From Lactobacillus sp. (GTDB taxonomy: Bacteria > Bacillota > Bacilli > Lactobacillales > Lactobacillaceae), in assembly GCA_022651245.1 (NCBI GenBank), contig JALCQM010000015.1:1-60015 (forward strand): a stretch of DNA of 60,015 bases. The letters run 5' to 3'. Shown here piece by piece: positions 31,681-40,807 of this stretch. The position numbers and the translations under genes were made by a program. Each line of letters begins with the position of its first letter. Within the stretch, counting starts at the first letter, position 1. The notes beneath the pieces are model-generated. The model did not search any database. It was not told where the DNA came from and saw nothing but the letters and a program-made list of their open reading frames with translations.

Positions 31681-32127
31681 TTACTTTTCCTCCGTGTCTA
31701 TGATTATCGTGACCGGGCCATCATTGACCAGGCTGACTTGCATATCGGCGCCGAATACTCCGGTCGCAACTGGAATCCCAGTTGCGGCCAACGTTTGGTT
31801 GAACTGGTCGTACAACGCTGACCCCATTTCCGGGTCTGCGCCTAAGTTGAAGCTGGGGCGATTGCCTTTTTTGGTGTTGGCATACAGCGTGAACTGTGAA
31901 ATCGACAACACACCACCGTTGATCTGCTGAATGTCCAAGTTCATCTTGCCATTCTCATCACCAAAAACGCGCAGGTGGCTGATCTTCCGGACTAAGTAGT
32001 CGCTATCTTCTTGACTATCGTGTGGCCCGACCCCCAACAACACCATGAAGCCTTGCTGGATCTCGCCGTGCACGATCCCGTCGATGCGCACGGAAGCCGA
32101 TGAAACGCGCTGAATCACTGCTCGCAT
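31681..32127 (-). CDS. dtd: D-aminoacyl-tRNA deacylase
   Basis: Hydrolyses D-amino acids from mischarged tRNA. Starts [13 protein letters not shown], with the family motifs [13 protein letters not shown] (catalytic SQxT) and [11 protein letters not shown] (cross-subunit Gly-cisPro). 148 aa is the normal length. Downstream of relA, as in many Firmicutes, although here about 700 bp of repeats separate the two genes. Confidence 0.97.
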   Translation of the reverse strand: MRAVIQRVSSASVRIDGIVHGEIQQGFMVLLGVGPHDSQEDSDYLVRKISHLRVFGDENGKMNLDIQQINGGVLSISQFTLYANTKKGNRPSFNLGADPEMGSALYDQFNQTLAATGIPVATGVFGADMQVSLVNDGPVTIIIDTEEK

Positions 32128-32159
32128 AACTTTCTCCTTTGATCAAAATCCGCTATGTA

Positions 32160-32214
32160 CCTCGGCTAATACGGTCAATGACTGACTAAGATCGCATGAT
32201 CGTACTAGCCGAGG
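32160..32214. repeat. Short palindromic element
   Basis: Arms CCTCGGCTA (32160-32168) and TAGCCGAGG (32206-32214), 37-nt interior. First of a row of palindromic elements between dtd and relA. Confidence 0.6.
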
Positions 32215-32219
32215 GCGAA

Positions 32220-32338
32220 GGTGGGATGGGCTCAGCTATGACATTATTCTTGGTGCTTTAGCACCTAGAATAAGGCCGAGCTTGAAGACAACTTGTTGGC
32301 TCCAAGTCGTGCCCATAGCGTTCCAGCCCAATCCCACC
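32220..32338. repeat. Variable-arm palindromic repeat, class D
   Basis: Outer arms GGTGGGAT (32220-32227) and ATCCCACC (32331-32338), inner hairpins TATTCT-t-GGTGC/GCACC-t-AGAATA and a second one around ACAACTTGTTGG. Same size and plan as the other classes but a different core. Confidence 0.6.
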
Positions 32339-32360
32339 GTAGCCCGTTCTGATGGTGATA

Positions 32361-32479
32361 GTCGAGCTACGCCGCACATGGGCGAACGTTCTAACCGGTC
32401 TCGGCGGCGTGTGGCTATCGCCACTCACCACCAAGCCCTGTTAGCCCGTCACCCATAACCGTGCGACTTCGCTCTGTGG
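32361..32479 (-). repeat. Variable-arm palindromic repeat, class B
   Basis: Between GTCGAGCTACG and CTTCGCTCTGTGG. Outer arms GCACATGGG / CCCATaaccGTGC; core CGAACGTTCTAACCGG...GTTAGCCCG. Confidence 0.7.
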
Positions 32480-32481
32480 TT

Positions 32482-32602
32482 TAGTCGAGCTGCGCAAGGA
32501 CAACGGAGAGGCGTATAAGTCATTGCGCCACGCTATGGCTTCGCCATAACGCGTCACGCCGCCTTATACACTCTACTAAAACCGTCCTTGCTTCGCTCTG
32601 TG
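32482..32602 (-). repeat. Variable-arm palindromic repeat, class A
   Basis: Arms CAAGGAC / GTCCTTG around GGCGTATAAGTCATTGCGCC...GCCTTATACACTC. Inverted relative to the copy at 14070-14194. Confidence 0.75.
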
Positions 32603-32605
32603 TCC

Positions 32606-32727
32606 TAGTCGAGCTGCGCAAGTCAACGCAATTGCGTGTAAGTCATACCGGCCGCTGCACGGCTTCGCCGCACAACGACCAGGCTGCCTTACACACATTG
32701 CTAAACCCGACTTGCTTCGCTCTCGTG
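32606..32727 (-). repeat. Variable-arm palindromic repeat, class C
   Basis: Arms CAAGTC / GACTTG around CGCAATTGCGTGTAAGTCATACC...CCTTACACACATTG. Inverted relative to 13946-14070. Confidence 0.75.
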
Positions 32728-32731
32728 TTCT

Positions 32732-32853
32732 TAGTCGAGCTGCGCAAGGACAACGGAGAGGCGTATAAGTCATCGCGCCACGCTATGGCTTCGCCATAAC
32801 GCGTCACGCTGCCTTATACACTCTCCTAAGCCCGTCCTTGCTTCGCTCTGTGG
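32732..32853 (-). repeat. Variable-arm palindromic repeat, class A
   Basis: Nearly identical to 32482-32602; arms CAAGGAC / GTCCTTG. It ends at the relA stop codon and may serve as its 3' end structure. Confidence 0.75.
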
Positions 32854-35088
32854 TTATCCTTGCGTTCTCTTTACTTCATAAATATCCGGAATGTTCTTCA
32901 CGGCGTCCATGAGGCGATCAAGGTGGGCAAGGTTGCGGATGCCGACGGTGACGTGGATGTCGGCCATTTTATCATGATCGACACGGCCGATGACGTTGTT
33001 GAGGTTCTTCGTCTGGGCGTTCAGCGTCTGTAACACGTCGTTCAGCAAACCGGAGCGGTTGTAGCCGTAAATCTCCAAGTCGGTGTCGAAGAGCTGACTT
33101 TGGTCGTTGAGGTTCTGCCAGCCGACTTCGATCAGGCGCCCAGCCATTTCCGAATCAGCGGCCACATTTGGGCAGTCGGTGCGATGGATGGTGACGCCGC
33201 GACCCTTGGTGACGTAGCCGACGATCGGATCGCCTGGTACAGGGTTACAACACTTGGCGAGGTGCACCAGTAAGTTATCGACCCCTTCGATCACGATGCC
33301 TTCTTGCGTCCGCGAAACCGGCTTGGCAGCTGGCTTGTCGCGCGACACTGTGGTGACTTTTTGGTGCGCTTCGAGGATCGCCTTTTCCTTGGCGGCTTGA
33401 TCGGCCTTTTCCTTTTCCCGCCGAACTTTTTCGGTCAGGCGATTGGCGATGATCTTCGGCGTGTACTCGCCGTAGCCGATCGCACTCATCAACTCCGCTT
33501 CTTGCGTGAAGTTCAGGCGCTTGAGCAGTTCTGCCATGGCAGGTTTCGGCGCGAAAAAGTCTTTCGGCGCGTAGCCTGTTTCCAGTAGCTGGTGCTCAAG
33601 CATATCGCGGCCTTTGACCGCGTTTTCTTCCTTATCTTCTTGCTTGAAGTAGCGGCGGATCTTGTTGCGGGCGCGCGAGGTGAAGACCAAGTTGACCCAG
33701 TCACGGCTCGGCTTGGAGCCTGTGGAGGTCAAGACTTCGACGATATCCCCATTTTTCAGCTGATAGTTCAGCGGCACGATCTTACCATTGACCTTGGCGC
33801 CGACGGTTTTGTTGCCGACGTCGGTGTGGACCATGTAGGCAAAATCTAGCGGCCCAGAGCCTTTTGGTAGTTCGTAGACGTCCCCTTTTGGCGTGAAGAC
33901 GTAGACCCGGTCGGTGAAAATGTCCCCTTTGACGCTTTCCATGAAGTCGTTGGCGTCGTCGGTTTCGTCTTGGAGTTCGAGGATCTCACGGAACATGTCG
34001 AGTTTTTTACCCGACTTGTCGTATTGAACTTCTTCGGTTTCGCCTTCCTTGTACGCCCAGTGCGCCGCGACCCCGTATTCAGCGACGTGGTGCATCTCTT
34101 GGGTACGGATCTGGACTTCCAGCGGCTTGCCTTTAGGCCCGATGACCGTGGTGTGCAGGGATTGGTACATGTTGGCCTTAGGCATCGCGATGTAGTCCTT
34201 GAAGCGGCCTGGCATCGGCTTCCACTTGGTGTGAATCGCCCCGAGCACGGCGTAACAGTCCTTGATGGTTTCGGTGATCACGCGCACCGCCAGCAGGTCG
34301 TAAAGTTCATCGAACTGCTTGTGCTTGTCGCGCATCTTTTTGTAGATTGAATAGATGTGTTTCGGTCGCCCATAAATCTCATAGGTCATGTTGAGGTCGG
34401 CCAGTGCGGCGTTGATCTCCTTGATCGCCCCGGCGATATACGCTTCCCGTTCGGTCCGCTTGGACTTCATCAGCTGGGCGATACGGTAGTACTGTTGTGG
34501 GTTGAGGTAGCGCAGACTGAGGTCTTCGAGCTCCCACTTGATGGTGCTGATCCCTAAGCGGTCAGCCAGTGGGGCGTAGATCTCCAGCGTTTCGTTGGCA
34601 ATGCGACGTTGCTTGTCTGGGCGCAGGTGCATCAAGGTGCGCATGTTGTGCAGCCGGTCCGCCAATTTAACCAAAATGACCCGCATGTCCTTGGCCATGG
34701 CGAGTAACATTTTCCGGTGGTTCTCGGCAAGTTCATCTTTGTGCGCGACGTAAGTGACCTTGCTCAGTTTCGTCAAGCCGTCGACGATCACGGCAGTTTC
34801 CTTGCCGAACACTTCTTGGATGTCGCCCAAAGTGATATTGGTGTCTTCAACGACGTCATGCAAATAGCCAGATGCCACCGTCACCGGGTCCATTTTCAAC
34901 TCGGCGAGGATACCGGCAACTTGGACCGGGTGAATGATATACGGCTCGCCAGACTTGCGGTATTGTTCCTTGTGCACATAAGCGGCAAAATCATAAGCCT
35001 TCTTCACGAACGCCAGGTGTTCAGCGTTCATATACTTGCGGCACATCGCCATGACTTGATCTTGCGACAATTCGAGCTCTTCTGCCAT
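32854..35088 (-). CDS. relA: Bifunctional (p)ppGpp synthetase/hydrolase
   Basis: Long RSH protein (744 aa) governing the stringent response. The HD hydrolase domain is intact (HPVQVAGILAEL, GYLHDVVEDTN, HNMRTL; about 30-200). The synthetase domain follows (YSIYKKMRDKHKQFDELYDLLAVRVI, YQSLHTTV, EVQIRTQEMH; about 240-350), then TGS (about 395-455, VYVFTPKGDVYELPKGS), a conserved-Cys region (CCNPVPGDPIVGY) and a C-terminal ACT domain. ATG at 35088 with GGAGG upstream. Flanked by dtd and by the rsmE/prmA block. Confidence 0.97.
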   Translation of the reverse strand: MAEELELSQDQVMAMCRKYMNAEHLAFVKKAYDFAAYVHKEQYRKSGEPYIIHPVQVAGILAELKMDPVTVASGYLHDVVEDTNITLGDIQEVFGKETAVIVDGLTKLSKVTYVAHKDELAENHRKMLLAMAKDMRVILVKLADRLHNMRTLMHLRPDKQRRIANETLEIYAPLADRLGISTIKWELEDLSLRYLNPQQYYRIAQLMKSKRTEREAYIAGAIKEINAALADLNMTYEIYGRPKHIYSIYKKMRDKHKQFDELYDLLAVRVITETIKDCYAVLGAIHTKWKPMPGRFKDYIAMPKANMYQSLHTTVIGPKGKPLEVQIRTQEMHHVAEYGVAAHWAYKEGETEEVQYDKSGKKLDMFREILELQDETDDANDFMESVKGDIFTDRVYVFTPKGDVYELPKGSGPLDFAYMVHTDVGNKTVGAKVNGKIVPLNYQLKNGDIVEVLTSTGSKPSRDWVNLVFTSRARNKIRRYFKQEDKEENAVKGRDMLEHQLLETGYAPKDFFAPKPAMAELLKRLNFTQEAELMSAIGYGEYTPKIIANRLTEKVRREKEKADQAAKEKAILEAHQKVTTVSRDKPAAKPVSRTQEGIVIEGVDNLLVHLAKCCNPVPGDPIVGYVTKGRGVTIHRTDCPNVAADSEMAGRLIEVGWQNLNDQSQLFDTDLEIYGYNRSGLLNDVLQTLNAQTKNLNNVIGRVDHDKMADIHVTVGIRNLAHLDRLMDAVKNIPDIYEVKRTQG

Positions 35089-35148
35089 CAAACTTCCTCC
35101 TTAGACGCGATCACCGGCGCAAAGCAGCAGCAATCACGGAAAACGATA

Positions 35149-35267
35149 AGAGCGTGAGCCAAGGCGCACTTAGGGGACGGGCTAACAAGGCGTGGTGTTA
35201 GTCGGCGTAGCCGGCTGACGGCGCGACTGGTTAGAACCGCTCCCCGTTGCCTTGGCGAACGCGTTTC
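35149..35267 (+). repeat. Variable-arm palindromic repeat, class B
   Basis: Arms GCCAAGGC (35158-35165) and GCCTTGGC (35248-35255); core TTAGGGGACGGGCTAAC...GGTTAGAACCGCTCCCCGTT; ends GAACGCGTTTC. Confidence 0.75.
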
Positions 35268-35424
35268 ACCTACGGGGAGCGGTTCTGAAATCTGTCCCGC
35301 TAGTGGCAAACGCGTTCGCGCCCACTGCTGGGGTGCGTCTAAGTCATCCCGGCGGCGTGCGGCTAACGCCACCCACCACCAGGCTGTCTTAGCCAACCCC
35401 AGCACCCGTGGGCGCTCACGCTCT
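35268..35424. repeat. Second palindromic element before relA (class B variant)
   Basis: Outer arms GCGCCCAC-t-GCTGGGG (35318-35333) and CCCCAGC-accc-GTGGGCGC (about 35397-35415); core TCTAAGTCATCCCGGCGG...CAGGCTGTCTTAGCC. An inverted copy of GAACGCGTTT lies between the two elements, as at 23861/23907. Confidence 0.65.
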
Positions 35425-35748
35425 TTAATTTTTAATCCAACTAAGCATCGTGAGTAACCAATAGATCGGTAAAAACCAGTAGTTGTACTTGGCGAAGCGT
35501 AGGAAGACCATGGCGGCGAACATGAGCGGTAAGATCAAGCTGTACCACCACGGCAGGTGGGCTTTGCGCATCAGGTGGCCGATCCATAGGGCCCACAAGG
35601 TGTCGACCACGAAAAACAGCAACCCGACGCGCAAGGCAACGCTGGCGCCGACGAATTTAAGGAGCCAGGGCATGATGAAGGTGAGGATAAAGTTCACGTA
35701 AACGATGATCCCGGCGTTGGATTTTGACCAAGCGAGAAATTTTTGCAT
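35425..35748 (-). CDS. Small membrane protein (107 aa)
   Basis: Three to four hydrophobic helices (GIIVYVNFILTFIMPWLL; ALRVGLLFFVVDTLWALWIG; WWYSLILPLMFAAMVFL; FLPIYWLLTML) separated by short basic loops. No recognised family or catalytic motif. Starts 4 bp after the rsmE stop, so it is in the prmA-rsmE operon. Confidence 0.75.
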   Translation of the reverse strand: MQKFLAWSKSNAGIIVYVNFILTFIMPWLLKFVGASVALRVGLLFFVVDTLWALWIGHLMRKAHLPWWYSLILPLMFAAMVFLRFAKYNYWFLPIYWLLTMLSWIKN

Positions 35749-35752
35749 AAGT

Positions 35753-36487
35753 TCAGATCTCCTGTAATTCCGTCAGCGCGCTGATGGCGCTGAGTAAATA
35801 TAGTGGTGCGGTTTCGGTGCGCATGATGCGTGGTCCTAACCCCGCCGGCGTGAAGCCGCGTGCAACCAGTGCGGCGACTTCTTCCGGACTTACCCCACCT
35901 TCAGGCCCAAACACAACGCACAGCGCTTGGGGCTGCCGCGCGATGGTTTGCACCAAGGTCGCGGCTTCACCGGTTTTGGCGGCTTCTTCATATGCGAGCA
36001 AGCCGGCTTGGCCCTCCTCCAAGGTCAAGTCCGCCAACGTCGTGAAGCCGACCGTTGGCAAAACATCGCGGTGGCTTTGCTCCGCTGCGCCTTGCGCAAT
36101 CGCTTGCAGACGTGCGAGCTTTTTGGTCACGCGGTCCGGCTTCCACTTAGCCGTCGCCCATTGACTATTGAAAAAGTCGATGCGGCTAGCGCCAAGTTCG
36201 GTCGCTTTTTGCACGATCCAGTCGGCCTTGTCCCCTTTTGGCACCCCGCACACTAAGCGGACTGTCACGGGTAGCTCGACTGGCCGCGTGATCGGTGCCG
36301 CCAGCGTGACCACCAAGGGGTCGACCGCGGCGATCGTGGCCACGAAAGCGTGACCGTCACCATCGGCTAGTTCAAACTGCGCGCCGACATCGAGCCGAAG
36401 CACGCGAATCGCGTGTTTTTGGATCGTCGGCTCTAACGTGACGCTGGTGCCAGGCGTTAAGGTCTGACTGGTGAAAAAACGCATCAT
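35753..36487 (-). CDS. rsmE: 16S rRNA m3U1498 methyltransferase
   Basis: SPOUT-fold methyltransferase acting on 16S rRNA U1498. N-terminal PUA-like domain ([10 protein letters not shown]...), then the knotted domain with [17 protein letters not shown] and [19 protein letters not shown], the RsmE signature. The ATG at 36487 overlaps the prmA stop (CCATGATG); longer frames have no site. The prmA-rsmE order is conserved in Firmicutes. Confidence 0.95.
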   Translation of the reverse strand: MMRFFTSQTLTPGTSVTLEPTIQKHAIRVLRLDVGAQFELADGDGHAFVATIAAVDPLVVTLAAPITRPVELPVTVRLVCGVPKGDKADWIVQKATELGASRIDFFNSQWATAKWKPDRVTKKLARLQAIAQGAAEQSHRDVLPTVGFTTLADLTLEEGQAGLLAYEEAAKTGEAATLVQTIARQPQALCVVFGPEGGVSPEEVAALVARGFTPAGLGPRIMRTETAPLYLLSAISALTELQEI

Positions 36488-37428
36488 GGCGTCACCACCT
36501 TGGCAGCAAAGGCCAGCCACTCCCCGCGCCGACGTTCTTCGACCACCGTCAACCCAGCGGCTGCTAGGCTTTCCTTGATGGTCGCTTCTTTGTCATAGTA
36601 AATGCCCGATAACAAGCATACCCCGCCTGGCTTCAAAACGCTAGGGACTTGCGGAATCAAGGGGACCAAGACCTCGGCCAAAATGTTGGCACAAACGATA
36701 TCCGCTTGGGTGGTGATACCCGTCAAAAGGTCGTTCGCCTGCACCGTGATCTGGTCGACCGGGTTCAGCGCCAAGTTGGCTTCGGCATTGGCGACGGCGA
36801 TGTCATCGACGTCCGTCGCCAGGACCGCTGAAACCCCTAACAACCGCGCGGCGATCGCCAAGATCCCGCTACCGGTGCCGACGTCGATCATCTGCTCGCC
36901 ACCGCGAATATAAGCTTCGAGCAGCTGTAACATCAAGGCCGTCGTCGGGTGTGAGCCGGTGCCGAAGGCCATTTCGGGATCGAGTCGCATGATTAGCTCC
37001 CCGGTTTGCGTCGGCTGGTAATCAGACCAGTCTGGCACCACCGTCAAGAAGCGGGTCAAGCGCAGCGGGTGGTAGTACTTCTTCCATTCATTGGCCCAGT
37101 TCACGGTCGCAATGTCATCGACCGTAATCGTCCCGGCCCCTGGCGCCAATCCGAAGCCGGCAAGCTGCGCCACGCGCGCCGCCAAGGTCTGCCGGAGCTC
37201 GCCTAGGTGCGTGTGCGGGGCAAAATAGCCGGTGACCCCCGCCCCGCTCTTCCGATGCGGAATACTATCGGGATCAAGCCACTCACCGGTGGCGGTTTTC
37301 ACTTCAGCGGCATAATCGGCGCTATCGTCGATTTGAATTCCTTCGGCGCCAGCTTCCATCAAAAAGTTCGCGACCGCTTCGACCGCTTCTGTACTGGTAT
37401 CGATCGTCACTGCGATCCAGTCATCCAT
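36484..37428 (-). CDS. prmA: Ribosomal protein L11 methyltransferase
   Basis: Trimethylates ribosomal protein L11. N-terminal substrate-binding domain ([23 protein letters not shown]), then a Rossmann methyltransferase domain with [17 protein letters not shown] (SAM motif I), [13 protein letters not shown] and [11 protein letters not shown]. 314 aa is typical. AAGGGGCGAG lies upstream of the ATG. Confidence 0.97.
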   Translation of the reverse strand: MDDWIAVTIDTSTEAVEAVANFLMEAGAEGIQIDDSADYAAEVKTATGEWLDPDSIPHRKSGAGVTGYFAPHTHLGELRQTLAARVAQLAGFGLAPGAGTITVDDIATVNWANEWKKYYHPLRLTRFLTVVPDWSDYQPTQTGELIMRLDPEMAFGTGSHPTTALMLQLLEAYIRGGEQMIDVGTGSGILAIAARLLGVSAVLATDVDDIAVANAEANLALNPVDQITVQANDLLTGITTQADIVCANILAEVLVPLIPQVPSVLKPGGVCLLSGIYYDKEATIKESLAAAGLTVVEERRRGEWLAFAAKVVTP

Positions 37429-37446
37429 GAATTCTCGCCCCTTATC

Positions 37447-37944
37447 TTAGAACTTCGGATAAGCCAAGAACGTTTGCTTGGCTGCATTCGGTTGTGCCGC
37501 ATAGGCGGCATCATACTTGGCTTGGTCGAACATCAACTCGAACGTCTCGGCTTCGCTGGTGCCATCGACGAAATCGAAGAGATCGCTTTGCCCGTCGTCT
37601 AGCAAGTCTTGTAGGTAGCCGAACAACGCATCGACTTGGGCCTTTTCGATGCCCTTCTTGCCCGCAAAGCCGAAAGTGGCCAAGTAATTCTCTTGGTAGT
37701 CGGCGCCATTGAGCCGGGTGCGATCGTAGAACAAGATCGCGTCAGCATAATCGACTTCATTGCCGGCCTCGACTTGCTGGCCGTCTTGGTCTTCGACTTC
37801 AAAACCCTCGGCGGCATCGACATACATCGTCATTTCGAGTTCGATCACATGCGCTTGCTTATCCCAGTTGAGATCCAAGTCACCATCAAAATCCAAAGCA
37901 TCCATTTTATCGCCAATATAATCAAGCATGTTGGTATCGGTCAT
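37447..37944 (-). CDS. DUF3013 family protein (165 aa)
   Basis: An acidic soluble protein (MTDTNMLDYIGDKMDALDF...), with FYDRTRLNGADYQENYLATFGF and a helical C-terminus, matching the DUF3013 pattern seen beside prmA in lactobacilli. Function unknown. ATG at 37944 chosen for AAAGGA upstream; the frame continues to 37953. Confidence 0.8.
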   Translation of the reverse strand: MTDTNMLDYIGDKMDALDFDGDLDLNWDKQAHVIELEMTMYVDAAEGFEVEDQDGQQVEAGNEVDYADAILFYDRTRLNGADYQENYLATFGFAGKKGIEKAQVDALFGYLQDLLDDGQSDLFDFVDGTSEAETFELMFDQAKYDAAYAAQPNAAKQTFLAYPKF

Positions 37945-37956
37945 TATTATCATCCT

Positions 37957-38078
37957 TTCAGAGTGCGATCCCGCACGGGTTTAGGTGAGTGAACAAGGCA
38001 GCGTGACGCGTTTCGGCGATAGCCGGAGCGTGGCGCGATGACTTGTGCGCCTCGCCGTTGTGCGAGAGAGCACGTTTC
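37957..38078 (+). repeat. Variable-arm palindromic repeat, class A
   Basis: Arms CGCAC (37972-37976) and GTGCG (38060-38064); core TTAGGTGAGTGAACAAGGCAG...GATGACTTGTGCGCCTCGCC. Abuts the next element. Confidence 0.7.
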
Positions 38079-38205
38079 AGAGTGTGAGCCTCAGCGGTTT
38101 TAGGGGACGGGCTAACCAGGCTTGGTGGTGGGTGGCGACAGCCGCCCGCCGCCGAGACAGGTTAGAACCGCTTCCCGTTGCTGAGGGGAACGCATTTCAG
38201 AGTGC
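38079..38205 (+). repeat. Variable-arm palindromic repeat, class B
   Basis: Arms GCCTCAGC (38088-38095) and GCTGAGG (38180-38186); core TTTTAGGGGACGGGCTAACC...GGTTAGAACCGCTTCCCGTT. Between the DUF3013 and glycosylase genes. Confidence 0.75.
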
Positions 38206-38218
38206 GAGCCACAGCAAT

Positions 38219-38836
38219 CTAACGCCATGACTGGCGCGCAGACGTCTCGGCATCATGGCGCGCCCCTTTTTGAGAGACATACGGGTTGTGCGCCACCCAA
38301 AACCGCAACGGTGCTGTGGTGGCGGCGCCTTTATTGGGCACCCCGATCCGCGGCCCACAAGCGATCTGGACGGGCTGGCGCACGCTGAGCGTGAGCTGTA
38401 GCCGCCCAGTATCAAGCGTGGTCTGGTCGTCGGCGCGCGTGATGTTTAGTGCCTGTGTTAGTTTGCCCGGACCATTGGCTAGCGCAACGCCAGATTGACC
38501 GCGACGCTGGGCCATGGTGGCCAGTCCTTTTTCAGGTTGCAAGGCTCGGATCAGCAAACACTCCGGCACGCCTTGGGGTTGCACATTAAAATTTAAAAGG
38601 TAATATTGTCGCATCTGATACACATAGATCGTGCCTGGTGCCTGCCATAAGGCGTCATTGCGCGGGGTGTGGCGCAGCCCATAAGTGTGCGCCGCGCGGT
38701 CGTTGGCGCCGAGGTAAGCTTCAGTTTCAACGACCAACCCGCTACAGTTGCCGACTTGTATCCGTGCGCCAAGCAGGGCTTGCGCCAGTGACGGGGTCGG
38801 CAGACTTTGGCACCAGTCTTGCCAAGTCTTTTCCAT
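38219..38836 (-). CDS. 3-methyladenine DNA glycosylase (AAG/MPG family)
   Basis: Base-excision repair enzyme removing alkylated purines. LLGARIQVGNCSGLVVETEAYLG carries the catalytic Glu; DRAAHTYGLRHTPRNDALWQAPGTIYVYQMRQYYLLNF and LIRALQPEKG are family hallmarks. 205 aa is normal. A palindromic repeat immediately follows its stop. Confidence 0.93.
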   Translation of the reverse strand: MEKTWQDWCQSLPTPSLAQALLGARIQVGNCSGLVVETEAYLGANDRAAHTYGLRHTPRNDALWQAPGTIYVYQMRQYYLLNFNVQPQGVPECLLIRALQPEKGLATMAQRRGQSGVALANGPGKLTQALNITRADDQTTLDTGRLQLTLSVRQPVQIACGPRIGVPNKGAATTAPLRFWVAHNPYVSQKGARHDAETSARQSWR

Positions 38837-38899
38837 CCCTATATGATAGCGTATGTTAGCCCATGATGAAAGCTATTCACAAGGATCGGAGGAATCTGT

Positions 38900-39139
38900 A
38901 TGGCTACGCCTAACAATTTACGCACTTTGATCGCCGATGCCACCGACGCGCTGGTGTCCGCCGACTATACCGAAACCCAGATCAGCGCGCGCCTCACCGA
39001 CTGGCAAGCCCACAATCCAGACGCGGATGTCAGCTTGCAAGCGGCTTACCAATTCGCCCAGACCCGGGATTTCAGCGAATCCTTGTTGATCGCGGTGCTG
39101 GAAAAATTACAAACAGCCGGCTACCTGCGGGAACCGTAA
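38900..39139 (+). CDS. Hypothetical 79-aa protein
   Basis: Strong site GGAGG 7 nt before ATG. Soluble, Ala-rich, helical (MATPNNLRTLIADATDALVSADY...). No family recognised. Monocistronic, followed by a terminator, divergent from the glycosylase gene. Confidence 0.7.
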   Translation: MATPNNLRTLIADATDALVSADYTETQISARLTDWQAHNPDADVSLQAAYQFAQTRDFSESLLIAVLEKLQTAGYLREP

Positions 39140-39148
39140 CCCGAGCCA

Positions 39149-39190
39149 ACACAAAAGGCGATCCAGAATTTGGACCGCCTTTTGTGTTGC
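39149..39190. terminator. Bidirectional terminator
   Basis: AACACAAAAGGCG-a-TCCA / TTGGA-c-CGCCTTTTGTGTT; serves the 79-aa gene and dtpT from the other side. Confidence 0.85.
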
Positions 39191-39197
39191 CATTGAG

Positions 39198-40679
39198 TTA
39201 AGCGCTAGCCTTAGTCAGGCGCGTGATCGGTTTGATGAAAGCCATCAAGACGAAGCCGAGAACGACGCTGACGATGCCGACAGCGGCGAAGTACACCACT
39301 TCGGTTCCTGGCGTGTACAACTTCACGATTTGCGAATTGATCGCCTGCGCCGTTGCGTTAGCCATGAACCACATACTCATCATCTGCCCGGAAAAGGCCT
39401 TCGGCGCCAGTTTCGTCGTGATCGATAAGCCGATCGGCGAGATCAGCATTTCCCCAATTTCAACGAAGAACCACGACCCCACTAACCACAGCGGGCTGAC
39501 TCTGCCACTGGTGCCGTAAAGTAGGCCTGGCAGCGTCATGAACAGGTACGAGACCCCGGCGAACAGCAGCCCACCGGCGAACTTGCCGGTTTCAGTCGGC
39601 TGATTCTTCCAGTTGCTCCACAGACGCACGAAAAATGGCGTGAAGATCATCATGAACAAAGGGTTCAAGGTCTGGAAGTTCGAGGCTTGGAAATGCCAAG
39701 CCCCCAAGTGCAAGATCGTACGTTGTTCGGCGAACATCGCCAAGATCACAGAACCGGACTCTTCAATCGCCCAGAAGATCACCGCCGCGAGGAATAACGG
39801 GATATACGCGAGCACATGTGAGCGTTCGGTTTTGGTCACCTTATCGCTGGTCAGCATCATCACGAAGTAGACGATCGGTAAGATCACGGCGATCACGGTG
39901 ATCAATAAAATGACATTGGTAATGTTCAACTTGCCCAACACCGCCATGATCACGAGGATCACCGCCAAAGTTGCGATGATGGCGGTGGCGCCTAACGTCA
40001 CCTTGCGGGCGTCTTTTGGCGCGATCGGGTCGCGTGGGGCCAAGGAATCCGTACTGAGGTACTTTTTCCCGTCTAGTGCGTACTGCAACAGGCCGAAGAA
40101 CATGCCGATCGCAGCCAGGGAAAACCCGGCATGGAAGTTCATGTGGCCGTTGTGTCCGAAGGCGTCTGCGATCATCGGCACGGCGATCGGGGCAACAGCG
40201 GCACCGACTTGAATCCCGAAAACAAACAGGCTAAAGCCCGCGTCACGGCGCCGGTCCGTATCGGAATACAAGACGCCGACCATCTCTGACACATTCGGTT
40301 TCAACAGCCCGGTCCCCGAAACGATCAAGGCAATCGAGATGAACAGCGCCGTGGCGCCGAACGGCATCGCTAAGACGATGTGACCGCACATGATCAAGAC
40401 GCCACCGATGAAGACGGTCAGGCGGCTGCCCCAGATGCGGTCACTGAGCCAACCGCCGACCACCCCGGCCATATACACCATGGAGCCATAGATCGACATG
40501 ATCGAAGCGGCGGTCGGCTGATCGAAGCCCAAGCCCCCTTTTGAAACCGCGTAGTACATGTAGAACAGCAGGATCGCGCGCATCCCGTAGTAGCTTAGGC
40601 GCTCCCACATTTCCGTGAAAAACAGCGTTGCCAGCCCACGTGGTTGCCCGAAGAAGGCCTTGTCAATGTCTTTGGTCAT
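39198..40679 (-). CDS. dtpT: Proton-coupled di/tripeptide transporter, POT family
   Basis: 12-14 helix membrane importer of small peptides. The signature EMWERLSYYGMRAILLFYM (ExxERFxYYG) is near residue 23, FIGGVLIMCGH follows, and GTGLLKPNVSEMVG is the second PTR motif. 493 aa matches lactococcal DtpT. GGAGG lies upstream of the ATG. Monocistronic with its own promoter. Confidence 0.95.
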   Translation of the reverse strand: MTKDIDKAFFGQPRGLATLFFTEMWERLSYYGMRAILLFYMYYAVSKGGLGFDQPTAASIMSIYGSMVYMAGVVGGWLSDRIWGSRLTVFIGGVLIMCGHIVLAMPFGATALFISIALIVSGTGLLKPNVSEMVGVLYSDTDRRRDAGFSLFVFGIQVGAAVAPIAVPMIADAFGHNGHMNFHAGFSLAAIGMFFGLLQYALDGKKYLSTDSLAPRDPIAPKDARKVTLGATAIIATLAVILVIMAVLGKLNITNVILLITVIAVILPIVYFVMMLTSDKVTKTERSHVLAYIPLFLAAVIFWAIEESGSVILAMFAEQRTILHLGAWHFQASNFQTLNPLFMMIFTPFFVRLWSNWKNQPTETGKFAGGLLFAGVSYLFMTLPGLLYGTSGRVSPLWLVGSWFFVEIGEMLISPIGLSITTKLAPKAFSGQMMSMWFMANATAQAINSQIVKLYTPGTEVVYFAAVGIVSVVLGFVLMAFIKPITRLTKASA

Positions 40680-40747
40680 GGGTCCATTCCTCCATTACCT
40701 TCGTTTTGTTGAGAATTCAAAAAAGATGAGATTATAACAAAACATCC

Positions 40748-40784
40748 GATAATTATATTATCATTAAAAAATAAACTCGGTCAA
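40748..40784 (-). promoter_or_regulatory. dtpT promoter with overlapping dyad
   Basis: TTGACC (40779-40784), 18-bp spacer, TAATAT (40755-40760). The -10 lies in the inverted repeat GATAAT-TAT-ATTATC (40748-40762), a likely regulator site. Confidence 0.6.
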
Positions 40785-40807
40785 CACAATTTTGTAAGCG
40801 TCCTCAA

